Of a stretch of DNA of 64,000 nt, positions 8,738-17,613 are shown piece after piece. The translations under genes and the position numbers were made by a program. The number at the start of each line of letters is the position of its first letter. The stretch's first letter is position 1. The DNA is from a virus: IMG/VR virus record IMGVR_UViG_3300018080_000015, positions 24,187 through 88,186 of that record; one strand, given 5' to 3'. The notes under the pieces were generated by a model. The model was given only the letters and a program-made list of their open reading frames with translations, had not been told where the DNA came from and made no database searches.

Positions 8738-10966
8738 TTACAGTTCGGTGTAGTTCACACCCGTGGAGTCCACGATCAGCAGGAAGTCGATCAGTTTGAC
8801 AGCTCCGACGGGCTTACATCGGAACAGGATGTGAAACTCCCCCGCGTCAACAACATCAGCGGTGTTGATCACGCCATCGGAGATGTTCTTTGCCTCCTGA
8901 TCGCAGTTGATGAAGTATCCTTCGCCCTCTCCGCCCTGGAAGGCCCGGCTCGCGGCGTAGCGGTCTGCTACGGTCTTGATTGCCCGGTACCCCTTGCGCC
9001 ACAGCAGCGTGTCGACCGGGTCGTCGAGTAGGTTGTCAAGGAGCGGCTTGACGTCGCGGCGGAACTGACAGAGGCAGCGCCGCACGTTGAGGAACATGGT
9101 CTTCTTCTGCTCTCGCAGGAGCGTGAGGTTTCCTCGAGCCCTGACGATGCCTTCGGCCTCTTCGAACCAGTTGATGCCCTGCTCGTCCATCGCGTCCTTT
9201 TCGTCGTCGGTGGACTGCACGAGAAGAGACACGGCTCGGGTCTTACCGCGGGCTTTGCCACTGGGAGCGAGCCACGGACCCGGGACGTTGTCGGAGTCGC
9301 CGACTACTAGTGCATCGTTGGTGGCAAGCACACCCGCCATCGCGCCTGAATTTTCGTAGAAGGCGGTCTCCCCCGACGCTGAGAGCTCATCGACGAACTC
9401 GAGCTCGCCCCAGTGCATGCAGGAGAAGCTCGAGTTGATCTCCGTGCCGCCAGCGTAGGCGCCGGTCTGCTTTCGGAAATCCTGGACGTCGGTCGGGCTC
9501 AATCCCGCAGGCACGGACTGGTGAGCGACAAGGTCCTTTGCCGTGGCCCAAGTGTCGAAGAGCCGCTGTTGGGTGTTCGCGGTGAGACCAGGCACGAAGG
9601 CGTCGATGAAATCGATGTTGGAGTTCAGTCCGTAGATGCCGGTCTTGAACGCTTCGACGCCGAGCCGAGTCGTGGCAGTCATGCCGGTCGCACCATCGGC
9701 ACCGCTCGCAAGAACGTAGGAGCCGTTCGCAGGACGGTTGTCGGGCGGTGTGTTGGGGGACGATTCGTCCGTGAAGAGCCAGTGCGCACTCACAAGACCT
9801 TCGACGTCAGTGATCGCGATGTTGTCGTAGGTCTCCGCGAGGATACCCAGAGACGTGTTCGCGCTGATCACCATCTTGAAGAGGTTTGCGTCGGACACGT
9901 CTGAGGCATCCGAGATGGTGATCGTCATCCCGTTGGCCCAGGAGCCCTCCTCTCGAGCGGTCACGGTCAGTGTGTCTTGACCGGCCGCGACGTCGCCTCC
10001 GTACGTACGCCCGGGAGCACCGTCGGTCCATCCCCACTGTGTCACGGGCACCGCGTCACCGTTGAATCCGAGGTACACGGCGGCGCCAGTCGCGTCGGTC
10101 GTGAGCGTGAGCGTGGGAGCCGAGTACGTTGGTGTGAGGCCAGCGATTGGATTCGCAACGAGGTAATCGTACAGATCCTCTGCGCTCACGTTCTTGATGT
10201 TGGGGAAGGTGTTCGGCCCTGCGGAAGCCTGCTCCGTGGTGGAGAAACCGAGGGCGGCGTTGGCAGTGCCGCCAACGACCTGGATGTATGAAGCGCTCCC
10301 TTGAGAATCGCTGATGAGCGTGACCTTCCCCGGGTTCGCCTCGACTGCATTGGCACCAGCCATCCGACCGTCGTTCAGAGCAATGCACACCTCAGCCGCT
10401 GTCGCGTTGGCCGGATCGACGAAGTCCCCCGCCAGGAGATCGACGTACTGAGTTCCACCCTGATCGACTTTGATCTGTAGCGCATAGCCTGCGACGGAGA
10501 AGTCATAAGTTTCTGCTCCAGATTCTACGGTCGCCGCCACGCCGTTGAAATCGACATCTGTCTCGACGCTGTTGACGTCGACAGTCACCTTGTCGCCGTT
10601 GTTGAACGACAGTCCTGTCTCTGCGGTGGTTTGCACGGCACCCGTGGCAGTCGTGCCGTTGTCTTCGATCGTCTTCGAAGCCGGTACAGACGTGCGGGTA
10701 TCGAAATCACCGACGTCTGTCATGTGCACCGACCGGGAGAAGCGAACGCGACAGCCCGCCTCGATGGCGCGGCGCACGAGCGCGACGGTGTTATCGTCGG
10801 CCAGTTCGGTGCCGATGCGGTACTTCATCTCGGGGACCGAACTCAGTAGCACATTTCCGCCGAGAGTGCCTTTCATGGCAGGCCCGGCGAAGGCCACAAT
10901 GGCTCCCTTCGCGAGTCGGATGGAGCTCTGGTCTACTTCGGTGAAACGGGTTTGCGCGCGTGCCAT
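8738..10966 (-). CDS. Tail sheath protein
   Basis: A 742 aa contractile sheath protein. The C-terminal 250 residues carry the conserved sheath core (MFLNVRRCLCQFRRDVKPL, DDPVDTLLWRKG, and a final FHILFRCKPVGAVKLIDFLLIV). The N-terminus gives AKGAIVAFAGPAMKGTLGGNV, typical of sheath subunits. Residues about 85-370 form a large inserted region rich in beta-strands and small residues (GDKVTVDVNSVETDVDFNG and similar) that probably decorates the outside of the sheath. This makes it longer than the roughly 400-500 aa minimal sheath. It lies directly upstream of the tube gene in transcription. Confidence 0.85.
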   Translation of the reverse strand: MARAQTRFTEVDQSSIRLAKGAIVAFAGPAMKGTLGGNVLLSSVPEMKYRIGTELADDNTVALVRRAIEAGCRVRFSRSVHMTDVGDFDTRTSVPASKTIEDNGTTATGAVQTTAETGLSFNNGDKVTVDVNSVETDVDFNGVAATVESGAETYDFSVAGYALQIKVDQGGTQYVDLLAGDFVDPANATAAEVCIALNDGRMAGANAVEANPGKVTLISDSQGSASYIQVVGGTANAALGFSTTEQASAGPNTFPNIKNVSAEDLYDYLVANPIAGLTPTYSAPTLTLTTDATGAAVYLGFNGDAVPVTQWGWTDGAPGRTYGGDVAAGQDTLTVTAREEGSWANGMTITISDASDVSDANLFKMVISANTSLGILAETYDNIAITDVEGLVSAHWLFTDESSPNTPPDNRPANGSYVLASGADGATGMTATTRLGVEAFKTGIYGLNSNIDFIDAFVPGLTANTQQRLFDTWATAKDLVAHQSVPAGLSPTDVQDFRKQTGAYAGGTEINSSFSCMHWGELEFVDELSASGETAFYENSGAMAGVLATNDALVVGDSDNVPGPWLAPSGKARGKTRAVSLLVQSTDDEKDAMDEQGINWFEEAEGIVRARGNLTLLREQKKTMFLNVRRCLCQFRRDVKPLLDNLLDDPVDTLLWRKGYRAIKTVADRYAASRAFQGGEGEGYFINCDQEAKNISDGVINTADVVDAGEFHILFRCKPVGAVKLIDFLLIVDSTGVNYTEL

Positions 10967-11039
10967 CTGTCAAACTCCTCGTGTCCAGACTCTATCAGGC
11001 GGACCCAGTGTACTGTTTTTTGTTGTCTGAGGCGAGAGC

Positions 11040-11471
11040 TCACGCACGAAACCCGGCAGCGCGAAAGCGTGCGGGGAGCGTGGGTAGTAGTCGCCTGAAT
11101 GCTGTGTCGATGTGGGGTCGTGGAGGCATGCGCGCTGTCCCGTATCGCAGCCACCGGTAAATCGTGTCCCAGGGTACGCCCGACGGGCCGTGTGTTCCGC
11201 TCGGGGGCAGTCCGGCGTAGTTGTGTGAGAACTCGCCTCCTGCCTTTCTCCCTTGAAAGCGCCCAAAGTGCTCAACGTACTGGGTGGTATCAACGAGGGT
11301 TATCCCCGCCTTCTTGGACGGAGGCTGTATCTCGTTGGCCATTACCTCTCGCTTGGCCTCCGCGACGACGTCGTCGAGGAACTGGTTCGTCACCTCGAGC
11401 AAGCGCTGATATGCTCTGCCCTCGAGCGACTCGAGCCAAGCCATAGCGGCATCCCAGTCACCAGTGAGCAT
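11040..11471 (-). CDS. Probable tail completion / neck protein (HK97 gp10-like)
   Basis: A 143 aa basic protein with an alpha-helical N-terminus (WLESLEGRAYQRLLEVTNQFLDDV) and a C-terminal RYGTARMPPRPHIDTAFRRLLP. The ending RMPPRPHIDTAF resembles the conserved MPARPFLRPAL-type ending of HK97 gp10-like proteins, which help close head or tail ends. Its position just upstream of the sheath gene fits a terminator role. The similarity is short, so alternatives remain open. The 73-base gap below it (10967-11039) contains no gene. Confidence 0.45.
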   Translation of the reverse strand: MLTGDWDAAMAWLESLEGRAYQRLLEVTNQFLDDVVAEAKREVMANEIQPPSKKAGITLVDTTQYVEHFGRFQGRKAGGEFSHNYAGLPPSGTHGPSGVPWDTIYRWLRYGTARMPPRPHIDTAFRRLLPTLPARFRAAGFRA

Positions 11472-11480
11472 GGGCTCCTC

Positions 11481-12224
11481 TTACGAGAGCTTGTTGTACC
11501 CCAGAGACCAACCGTCGCCGTCCCACTCGACGTTGGCCTCACCGTAATCAGCGTCGATTGCGATGGAGTCGTTGCCGTCGATCTGCCCGCCCTCGACAGC
11601 AGACGCGGTGAGCACTGCGGAGACCGCAAGATCTCCCGTCCCAACCAGTTCGATCTCGACGTCTTCGTAGGTGAACTCCTCACCGTAGTTGTCGCCTGTG
11701 AAGGTGGTGTCCGGTGCGGTACCGGCAACCGTGATGTCCTCCGCTGCGAGCGCTGCGATGGCGGCGGTCTCAAAGTCGTCGACCTCGTCGTTCAGCGTGG
11801 TGCTGGTGCACACGAGCTCTATATCGACGCCGTTGATCGTCGCTTTCATCTTGTCTCCGACTTCTGGTGTGCCGGAGAAGGTGAGGGTCAGAAGCTGCTT
11901 GCGCTGCCCGATGATGGAGATGTTGTTGGTGTCAGCGTCGCCCTTCTTGTCCTTGATGCGGTGACGCTGACCTTTCCCGGCACTGGCCGGAAGCTGCACC
12001 TCGGTGGCCGCTCCGACGGCTCTGTTCGCGTAGAAGGTCTCGTCGTAGGCGTTGAGTGCGAAAGCGGCTTCTGCGCCGGCTTCCTCGCGGATGTTGCCGC
12101 GCAGGATCGCTCCACCCTCTCGATGGTTGTCCGTGTCGAAGAACGGCGCAATGACACTGACGCCTTCCTCGTAGTTCATGTCGGACAGTCCGTCCGTGGT
12201 GCCGTGCTTGTTGATGACCGTCAT
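11481..12224 (-). CDS. Virion structural protein, possible decoration protein
   Basis: A 247 aa acidic, beta-rich protein that I do not recognise by name. The middle (GDKMKATINGVDIELVCTSTTLNDEVDDFETAAIAALAAE) resembles the immunoglobulin-like repeats found in the insertion of the sheath protein of this phage, which suggests a surface-exposed structural protein. The start overlaps the stop of the small upstream gene as ATGA. Placement between membrane/coiled-coil small proteins and the sheath group gives no better clue. Confidence 0.45.
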   Translation of the reverse strand: MTVINKHGTTDGLSDMNYEEGVSVIAPFFDTDNHREGGAILRGNIREEAGAEAAFALNAYDETFYANRAVGAATEVQLPASAGKGQRHRIKDKKGDADTNNISIIGQRKQLLTLTFSGTPEVGDKMKATINGVDIELVCTSTTLNDEVDDFETAAIAALAAEDITVAGTAPDTTFTGDNYGEEFTYEDVEIELVGTGDLAVSAVLTASAVEGGQIDGNDSIAIDADYGEANVEWDGDGWSLGYNKLS

Positions 12225-12373
12225 TGCTGGTTTCCTCCGCTCTTGGTTTTTTCAGGCGCTCTGACCTTCTTTGACCCGATTCGCTCGAACTTTAGAATCG
12301 CAGATTCCAAGAGCTCTCTTTCGGTGCGGGTGTCTTCCGGCTCAGGCTGCGCCGCAGTTGCGCTCATGCTCAT
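12221..12373 (-). CDS. Small hypothetical protein, translationally coupled
   Basis: About 50 aa. I place the start at the ATG at 12373, which overlaps the upstream stop as ATGA; a second ATG lies two codons later. The N-terminus is polar (ATAAQPEPEDTRTERELLE) and the rest helical and basic (AILKFERIGSKKVRAPEKT). Its own stop overlaps the next start as ATGA. The longer ORF upstream of this ATG has no ribosome binding site and is probably not translated. Confidence 0.5.
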   Translation of the reverse strand: MSMSATAAQPEPEDTRTERELLESAILKFERIGSKKVRAPEKTKSGGNQQ

Positions 12374-12681
12374 ACCTTCAACAGCGCCACTATGATTGAA
12401 GCAAGCGCAGCGATCAAGGCTACTATGATGCCTCCAGCGACGGCTATTTTCTGTGTTCGTGTTTCTTGTTCTTTCTTCTCCTGCTTCTCTCGCCACATCT
12501 TGAGGGAGACGATTGATGCCTCGGCTGTGCCTACGCGACCCTCAAGCTTCAGCAGTGCAATGGCGACGTCCCGGTGTCCGTCGGCAATCACTTCTATTTC
12601 CTGATCGCGTTTTTCGCACGGGATAGCATCGAGCTTCGTCTCGATCCGAACCAGTCTGGATTTTATGTCCTCTTCGTTCAT
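12370..12681 (-). CDS. Small membrane protein with coiled coil (XhlA/holin-like)
   Basis: A 103 aa protein with an amphipathic coiled-coil N-terminus (LVRIETKLDAI, IALLKLEGRVGTAEASIVSL) and a single C-terminal membrane helix (IAVAGGIIVALIAALASIIVALL). This architecture is that of XhlA-type hemolysin/holin-associated proteins. A role in lysis or in anchoring a virion component is possible. It overlaps both neighbours by four bases. It is far from the endolysin gene, which weakens the lysis reading. Confidence 0.5.
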   Translation of the reverse strand: MNEEDIKSRLVRIETKLDAIPCEKRDQEIEVIADGHRDVAIALLKLEGRVGTAEASIVSLKMWREKQEKKEQETRTQKIAVAGGIIVALIAALASIIVALLKV

Positions 12682-13040
12682 TTTGAGGCTGTACTCTGTA
12701 GCTGGATTACAAACGGCGAAATCAGCATCCGCCAGTCCTCAGTGGGCGGCTTGATCAGTACGTCTCCAACATAATCTCCGACGGCGATTGTTAGCTCTGC
12801 CGCCGTGAACGTGATCCGGGCCTTTCCGGGGTCAGTGCCCTGATCCAGCAGCTCGATTCCCGAGCCGACGGTCTTTTCCCATAGAAGCGTGTCGTCGTCC
12901 CCAGTACCGTCTCTGGCTGTGTGCTTGAGATCATAACCGGTCAACACCTGCAGCGCTCCGGCTGGGTCTCGAGCAGTGATGATGTAGTGGCCTTCGACGT
13001 TCTGATGGAGCTCAACGACGTCGCCGCAGCAATCCGACAT
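12678..13040 (-). CDS. Baseplate upper protein-like (BppU N-terminal type) structural protein
   Basis: A 120 aa beta-rich protein. The pattern LKHTARDGTGDDDTLLWEKT, GSGIELLDQGTDPGKARITF, then TIAVGDYVGDVLI matches the compact beta-sandwich found at the N-terminus of BppU-like baseplate proteins, where it attaches receptor-binding parts. I start it at the ATG at 13040, just after the TGA of the preceding gene; the longer ORF start lies inside that gene. It sits beside the large fibre gene, consistent with a fibre-attachment job. Confidence 0.5.
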   Translation of the reverse strand: MSDCCGDVVELHQNVEGHYIITARDPAGALQVLTGYDLKHTARDGTGDDDTLLWEKTVGSGIELLDQGTDPGKARITFTAAELTIAVGDYVGDVLIKPPTEDWRMLISPFVIQLQSTASK

Positions 13041-13041
13041 T

Positions 13042-13353
13042 TCAGTCCTCCCCGCACGGAGTGAGAGCGCCCGAGAATCTTTCAGTCTCAAAAGAGCCGG
13101 AGAAGCGCTCGGCGCTCAGTGCTCCGTCATAGCCCTCTTGCTCTAGTGTAGCGGAGAAGTTTTCAGCTGCACATATGCCGGAATAGGCCTCGCGCGAAAG
13201 AGTACCAACCAGGCATTCCGGGACCGGATCGAGCGTGTTGATCCACGTCCACAGGAGCTGATCCCGTCGAGATTCCTCCAGCACCAGCCGAGAGCCTGGT
13301 GTGGGCTTGCTCAGCGGAATCAGGTTGGTCTGTACACCCTGATTGATGATCAT
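13042..13353 (-). CDS. Small repeat-containing protein next to the fibre
   Basis: A 103 aa protein of unknown function. Its C-terminal half is built of a degenerate 10-residue unit: EAYSGICAAE, ENFSATLEQE, EGYDGALSAE, ERFSGSFETE, ERFSGALTP. The repeated aromatic-Ser/Asp-Gly pattern suggests stacked beta turns. Its start overlaps the stop of the fibre gene as ATGA, so the two are coupled. It could be a fibre chaperone or a cap. Confidence 0.45.
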   Translation of the reverse strand: MIINQGVQTNLIPLSKPTPGSRLVLEESRRDQLLWTWINTLDPVPECLVGTLSREAYSGICAAENFSATLEQEGYDGALSAERFSGSFETERFSGALTPCGED

Positions 13354-15542
13354 ACGACTTCAGGCACGGAGAGCCCGGTGGCTCCTACGTAAGTGTCTGG
13401 TCCGTTGGTGACGGTGGCGACCACGATGAGGAGTGTCCCCTCTTCAGGAAGCACGTCTATATGGTCGATGTACACGTCCCAGTACCCTTGCGCGTTCGGC
13501 GAGAGCCCGGAGACGGAGTGCACCACAGAGCCGTTCAGCAGTACGGAGAGGGCGAGCGTCGCCCCGGGCATCGGAGTGAACTGTCTTTCGAGCTCGACGC
13601 GTACAGCTCCGTACAGGCCTGCTGGTGCGGACGTTTTATCCACCCAGCTTTGAACCACCTGCTGCAAAGAGCCTTGCCAATCTCCAGAGCCGTGAGCAGC
13701 GGAGAGCTCCGTGTCCACGTCGGTCGGAGTATGACTCGACCGACTGGACACTGCGGTGTCGAGGTAATCCAGGAGCGCAGCTCGGATGCTTGTAAGGCCT
13801 TGAGCATCGAGGACTGCAGTGATATCAGCGCTCGAGAGATCGTTGAGCGCTGCGACGGCCGCGATGACTGCAGCGACTGCAGCTTGCGTAGTGCTGTGTG
13901 CTGCCTGCTGGAGCGATTCGTCCGCGGGATCTGAGGGGAGTCGCCCGTCAATCGCCGCAGTGTCCGTGAGGATATCGTCGAGCCGGTTTTGTGCCTCACC
14001 AGCACTATCCGGATCGGTGTGCGTGGTGATGTCCTCGTCCCAGACGGCCGATGCGATTGCAGCCGCCCCGCCAGCACCCTCCCAGCTCCCCGACCCGTGT
14101 TCAATCGAGAGCAAGATGTCCACGTCTGTCTGGCTGTGCGAGCTGCGACTACTGACCGCGGCGTCCAGAAAGTCGAGTAGCGCTGCTCGCACAGCGGTGT
14201 ATCCCTGAGCTGTCAGCGCCGCCTGGACGTCGGCTGAGCTCAGGTCGTTCAATGCGTTGATCGCTGCAACAGTCGCAGCATGCAGGGCAGCCAAATCGCT
14301 CTGATCGGCCGGATCGGCCGGCAGCCTCGAGTCGATCGCATCGGTATCTGCAAGGACATCCTGTAAGTCCCCTCCACCAGCAGGAGAGGCTTGAGATCCA
14401 ACGACTCCAAGCGCCCCGCGAATCTGTTCGCGCTCTGCACTCGTCCAGTCCTGTGCACTTGTACCTTCCCATGAACCACCCCCATGCGACGCTGAAAGTT
14501 CGGTGTCGACGTCGGCAGCTGAGTGACTAGAGCGGGAGCTAATCGCCGCGTCGAGAAAATCCAACAGGGCGGCTCGAACCGATGTGTAGCCTTGAGCCGT
14601 CATGGCGGACTGCACGTCCGCTTGAGACAAATCGTTGAGAGCAGCTATCGCTGCCTGCGTCGCCGCATGGGCCGCCTGCTGCAGAGACTCATCCGCAGGA
14701 TCCGAAGGCAGCCTCGTATCGATAGCGTCTGTGTCCGCCAGAATTGCCGCGATATCCGCCCCGTCGAACGGCGTCGAATCTGAGAGGATGGCATCTCGTA
14801 CGTCCGCAGCAGAATGAGAAGACCTGGAGGAGACGGTTGCGTCGAGGTTGTCGATCAGTGCTGCGCGGGCGACCGAGTAGCCTTGAGACGTCATCGCCGC
14901 TTGCACGTCCGCCTGTGAGAGATCGCTGAGCGCGGCAATGTCCGCAACGACAGACGAAATCGCGGCGTCCAAGTTGTCGAGTAGGGCCGCTCGAACAGTT
15001 GTGTATCCTTGGGCAGTAAGCGCGGACTGCACGTCTGCCTGAGAGAGGTTGTTCAAAGCGGCGATATCGGCCTGTGTTTGAGCATGCGCCGCTTGTTGGA
15101 GAGACTCGTCAGCAGGATCGGTCGGAAGACGGCTGTCGATGGCATCCGTATCCGCAAGAACAGCGTCGAGGTCTGCCGGCATGTTCGCCGCCGCGAGCTC
15201 ATCCAGGTATCCAGCCCGTGCGGCCGTGTACCCCGCAGCGCTCATCTCTTCGGCTACGGTAGACGCTACAAACAGGTCTGTGGCGCGCATGTGGTCGGGG
15301 CTTTCGGTCGTGTGCCCGCTGTCTGTATAGACGATGTACACCCCCACCACGTAATCCAGTGAGGGCATTGCATAGCCATCGTCGACGTAGAGGCCGTTTG
15401 CGACGTGAGACAGATCGCGCGTCGTGATGAGCGTGCCACTCGGATTGTAGAGCTCGCACTGCGGGTACATGCCCGTATCTCCGTCTTCGAGCTGGAGAGT
15501 AAGCGGAAGGTTGTCCCCGACTTGAAAGCGCACGTTGGGCAT
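13350..15542 (-). CDS. Tail fibre protein built of repeated modules
   Basis: A 730 aa fibre. Residues 1-110 form a BppU-like attachment region (LPLTLQLEDGDTGMYPQCELY, YVVGVYIVYTDSGH). Residues about 120-620 contain five copies of a helical module with consensus ADVQ-A-T-QGYT--RAALLD-LDAA-SS, alternating with DTDAIDSRLP-DPADESLQ segments and SSHS-ADVDTELSA-HG-G-W linkers. Such ALLDNLDAA-type repeats are common in phage fibres and form long trimeric shafts. The last 100 residues are a beta-rich domain (ATLALSVLLNGSVVHSV). The modules are similar at DNA level too, so copy number could change by recombination. Confidence 0.75.
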   Translation of the reverse strand: MPNVRFQVGDNLPLTLQLEDGDTGMYPQCELYNPSGTLITTRDLSHVANGLYVDDGYAMPSLDYVVGVYIVYTDSGHTTESPDHMRATDLFVASTVAEEMSAAGYTAARAGYLDELAAANMPADLDAVLADTDAIDSRLPTDPADESLQQAAHAQTQADIAALNNLSQADVQSALTAQGYTTVRAALLDNLDAAISSVVADIAALSDLSQADVQAAMTSQGYSVARAALIDNLDATVSSRSSHSAADVRDAILSDSTPFDGADIAAILADTDAIDTRLPSDPADESLQQAAHAATQAAIAALNDLSQADVQSAMTAQGYTSVRAALLDFLDAAISSRSSHSAADVDTELSASHGGGSWEGTSAQDWTSAEREQIRGALGVVGSQASPAGGGDLQDVLADTDAIDSRLPADPADQSDLAALHAATVAAINALNDLSSADVQAALTAQGYTAVRAALLDFLDAAVSSRSSHSQTDVDILLSIEHGSGSWEGAGGAAAIASAVWDEDITTHTDPDSAGEAQNRLDDILTDTAAIDGRLPSDPADESLQQAAHSTTQAAVAAVIAAVAALNDLSSADITAVLDAQGLTSIRAALLDYLDTAVSSRSSHTPTDVDTELSAAHGSGDWQGSLQQVVQSWVDKTSAPAGLYGAVRVELERQFTPMPGATLALSVLLNGSVVHSVSGLSPNAQGYWDVYIDHIDVLPEEGTLLIVVATVTNGPDTYVGATGLSVPEVV
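13680..15200 (-). repeat. Tandem fibre-module repeats inside the fibre gene
   Basis: Five imperfect copies of a coding unit (protein consensus QGYT--RAALLD-LDAA-SS) recur through this interval at uneven spacing with DTDAID-RLP-DPADES units between them. Copies are close enough in DNA to permit unequal recombination. Confidence 0.7.
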
Positions 15543-15551
15543 GACTGTCTC

Positions 15552-15938
15552 TTACGGGTCGTAGGTGTCGATCTCCCCAGGCGGGATGAGGCCGACCGAA
15601 GAAAGGTACACGTACAGGGAAATCTCGATGTCCTCGAAGTAGTTGCTGTCGGGATCGATATCCGCTTTGAGCCACAGCCAGTAGTCCCCCGTCTCGGGAG
15701 TGCTATCTGAGAACTCAACGTGGATACCCGGCACTCCAGGCACCTCACAGGGGATCCCGTTGAAAAAGGCGCAGTACGCGAACCACGCTTCGAATTTACC
15801 CTCTTTGTTGAGGTAGGCTCTGGCGTGCTCGTGGCTGTGCTTGCACAGCTTCAGATGAGTGAGTGGGATGCCGGGGTCGACGCCTCCCGGCCACTCCGCG
15901 TCGATGGGCGTGTCGAGCTCCCAGATTTTCTGAGACAT
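15552..15938 (-). CDS. Hypothetical tail-region protein
   Basis: A 128 aa acidic protein starting at ATG 15938 (KIWELDTPIDAEWPGG). It has LKLCKHSHEHARAYLNKEGK and a beta-rich C-terminus (GDYWLWLKADIDPDSNYFED). The His/Cys cluster near residue 30 might bind a metal. It overlaps the end of the glycosyltransferase gene by 88 bases, a longer overlap than usual here, but coding looks convincing in both frames. It precedes the fibre gene, so a fibre accessory role is possible. I do not recognise the family. Confidence 0.5.
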   Translation of the reverse strand: MSQKIWELDTPIDAEWPGGVDPGIPLTHLKLCKHSHEHARAYLNKEGKFEAWFAYCAFFNGIPCEVPGVPGIHVEFSDSTPETGDYWLWLKADIDPDSNYFEDIEISLYVYLSSVGLIPPGEIDTYDP

Positions 15939-17122
15939 GCCTCGTATACCTCCAATGTCTGAGCTGCAGGACTGTCCCAAGAGTAGCGCTTTGCGGTCTC
16001 GAGCGCACGATCTACTCGACTCTGATCGGGCATCCAAGCTCGCAGGGCAGAAACCAGACCACCGACCGTCGGCTCGATGATAACGGCGTTGGTGTCATTG
16101 CAGAAAGAACCGAGACCGCCGACGCCCGTTGTGATCAGTGGCACAGAAGCTGCCATCCATTCGAGCGCCACGATACCAAAGGGCTCGTGCAGCGAGGGCA
16201 CGAGGCCGACCGTAGCCGATTTCAGTCGCGCCCACTTGGGGAGGCCAAAGTCCTCTTCGCGCGACCAGGTGACGTTGGGGGTTGCCGCAATGAGCCCATC
16301 CATGATAGGCACCATCTCCTCCAGCGAGGGCGAGATAGCCGCTTGGATGAGGAAGTCCCACTCTGGGAGCTCTTTTGCGGCATCAACGACCAGCTGCAGA
16401 CCCTTCGAGGGAACCAACCTACCGACGAAGGCAGCCAGAGGTCTGTCTGACTCTCGCCGTTCGGGCTTGACGGCCGCGAAAGCCTCCCAGTCCACCCCGT
16501 TTGGGATGACGCGAATCTTTTCGGGGGGAACCAGAAATGTCTCTTCGAGCATCTTCCGATAGGAAGGGCTTACAGCAATCACCCTGTTGGCTGTGTGGTA
16601 CGCGTGAAGTTCCGTCTCGCAGCCCCACTCATAGTTCGGAAGGCTATCCGGGTGCACCGACGTGTGACTGAGATGTGACGTCACAACGAGATGGGCTCGG
16701 TGCGCGAGACAGGCCACCTTGGCGACGGGCAAGAGATGGGTCTCGTGCATGTGAACCAGATCGAAGTGCTCGTGCGCGAAGAAGTGAGCCCAATTGCAGA
16801 CGAAGTTTTCGAACTTCACCACCTCGTGAGCCATGCCCTTGACCAGGTCCATGTTGTGCTCGTTGAGGTTTCGGATGTGAAGCAGCCGATAAGAACCGGT
16901 AGGAGCTCCGGCCCGCCACTCCGGCTCTGATACCTCCCGCGGCACCCCATCTTCGACGATCAACAGTCGCTGGTACTGGTCCTTGCCGATGCCCATCAGC
17001 GTGAGGTCGACGTGCTCGCACAGACGGCTGGCGATGGACAACACGTGTACTCCAAGACCTCCCTGTGGTTCGAAGGGACTCTCAAACAGCAGCATCAAGA
17101 CTCTAGGGCGTTCGCCAGACAC
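15851..17122 (-). CDS. Glycosyltransferase, GT4 family (GT-B fold)
   Basis: Predicted to move a sugar from a nucleotide-sugar donor to an unknown acceptor. The 423 aa protein has the GT-B two-domain plan: N-terminal PRVLMLLFESPFEPQGGLGVHV, and a C-terminal domain with IRVIPNGVDWEAF, AAFVGRLVPSKGLQLV and the donor-site signature LVPSLHEPFGIVALEWMAA (the E-x7-E type motif of GT4). The start is likely the GTG at 17122, overlapping the upstream gene; an ATG at 17095 would cut into the first strand. Sitting in the fibre/baseplate cluster, it could glycosylate virion proteins or alter the host surface; the target is unknown. Confidence 0.8.
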   Translation of the reverse strand: MSGERPRVLMLLFESPFEPQGGLGVHVLSIASRLCEHVDLTLMGIGKDQYQRLLIVEDGVPREVSEPEWRAGAPTGSYRLLHIRNLNEHNMDLVKGMAHEVVKFENFVCNWAHFFAHEHFDLVHMHETHLLPVAKVACLAHRAHLVVTSHLSHTSVHPDSLPNYEWGCETELHAYHTANRVIAVSPSYRKMLEETFLVPPEKIRVIPNGVDWEAFAAVKPERRESDRPLAAFVGRLVPSKGLQLVVDAAKELPEWDFLIQAAISPSLEEMVPIMDGLIAATPNVTWSREEDFGLPKWARLKSATVGLVPSLHEPFGIVALEWMAASVPLITTGVGGLGSFCNDTNAVIIEPTVGGLVSALRAWMPDQSRVDRALETAKRYSWDSPAAQTLEVYEACLRKSGSSTRPSTRSGREASTPASHSLI

Positions 17123-17612
17123 GGTACTCCACCTCCAGATCGACCCGAGCGGTGATGCCAGCACTCGGGTGCGTGTTCTTCATCTCAACCTTCAGGGTGT
17201 CCCCATCGATCCACGCACGGTTGATGAAGGTCCAGTAGTTCCCCGTTCCGGAGCCGGCCCCAAAGTTGAACGACGACAGCTTCCCATCGTCGGAGTACGA
17301 CCACCACTGCGTCCAGAAGTCGTAGCAGGTGTAGGCGATACCGCTGGGGTACCCCGGGATCGTCGTGTACTTGTCGTCGACAGACTGCGCCACGGAATCG
17401 GCGTCGCTCCGGGTTGCCAGGATAGCTGCTCCAATCCGCCGATGGTTCGGGGCAGCGTTGGGGATCCCCAAAAAGACAAGTGCGACGTCGTAGTCGTCTC
17501 GGTCGAGCTGAATCTCTACCGTGTACGTTCCACCAGCTCCCGAACACACTTCGTTGGAAACGCTCGCGCGGCCGCGTCTGAATCCGAACGGTAGGAGCCG
17601 GGAGAAGGCCAT
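17103..17612 (-). CDS. Hypothetical virion-type protein, paralog A
   Basis: A 169 aa beta-rich protein, paralogous to the adjacent upstream gene. Shared blocks are FRRGRASVSNE / FQRGRASISDS, DRDDYDVALVFLGIPN / DRSDYNIGMLFLGLPN, TTIPGYPSG / TTIPSYPSG and the ending EVEYRVWR / EAEWRVWR. It has a glycine-rich loop (GAGSGTGNYW) before its last strands. Function is unknown; the location beside fibre and glycosyltransferase genes suggests an adhesin or surface protein. Confidence 0.55.
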   Translation of the reverse strand: MAFSRLLPFGFRRGRASVSNEVCSGAGGTYTVEIQLDRDDYDVALVFLGIPNAAPNHRRIGAAILATRSDADSVAQSVDDKYTTIPGYPSGIAYTCYDFWTQWWSYSDDGKLSSFNFGAGSGTGNYWTFINRAWIDGDTLKVEMKNTHPSAGITARVDLEVEYRVWRTP

Positions 17613-17613
17613 G

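Noticed and set aside
11253-12395. Plus-strand ORF of 380 codons around 11-12 kb
   Set aside because: Crosses several coupled minus-strand genes and has antisense composition; not consistent with the ATGA overlaps seen on the other strand.
13680-15200. CRISPR-like array from repeated units in the fibre region
   Set aside because: The repeats are coding modules of uneven length with divergent copies and no unique spacers of constant size.
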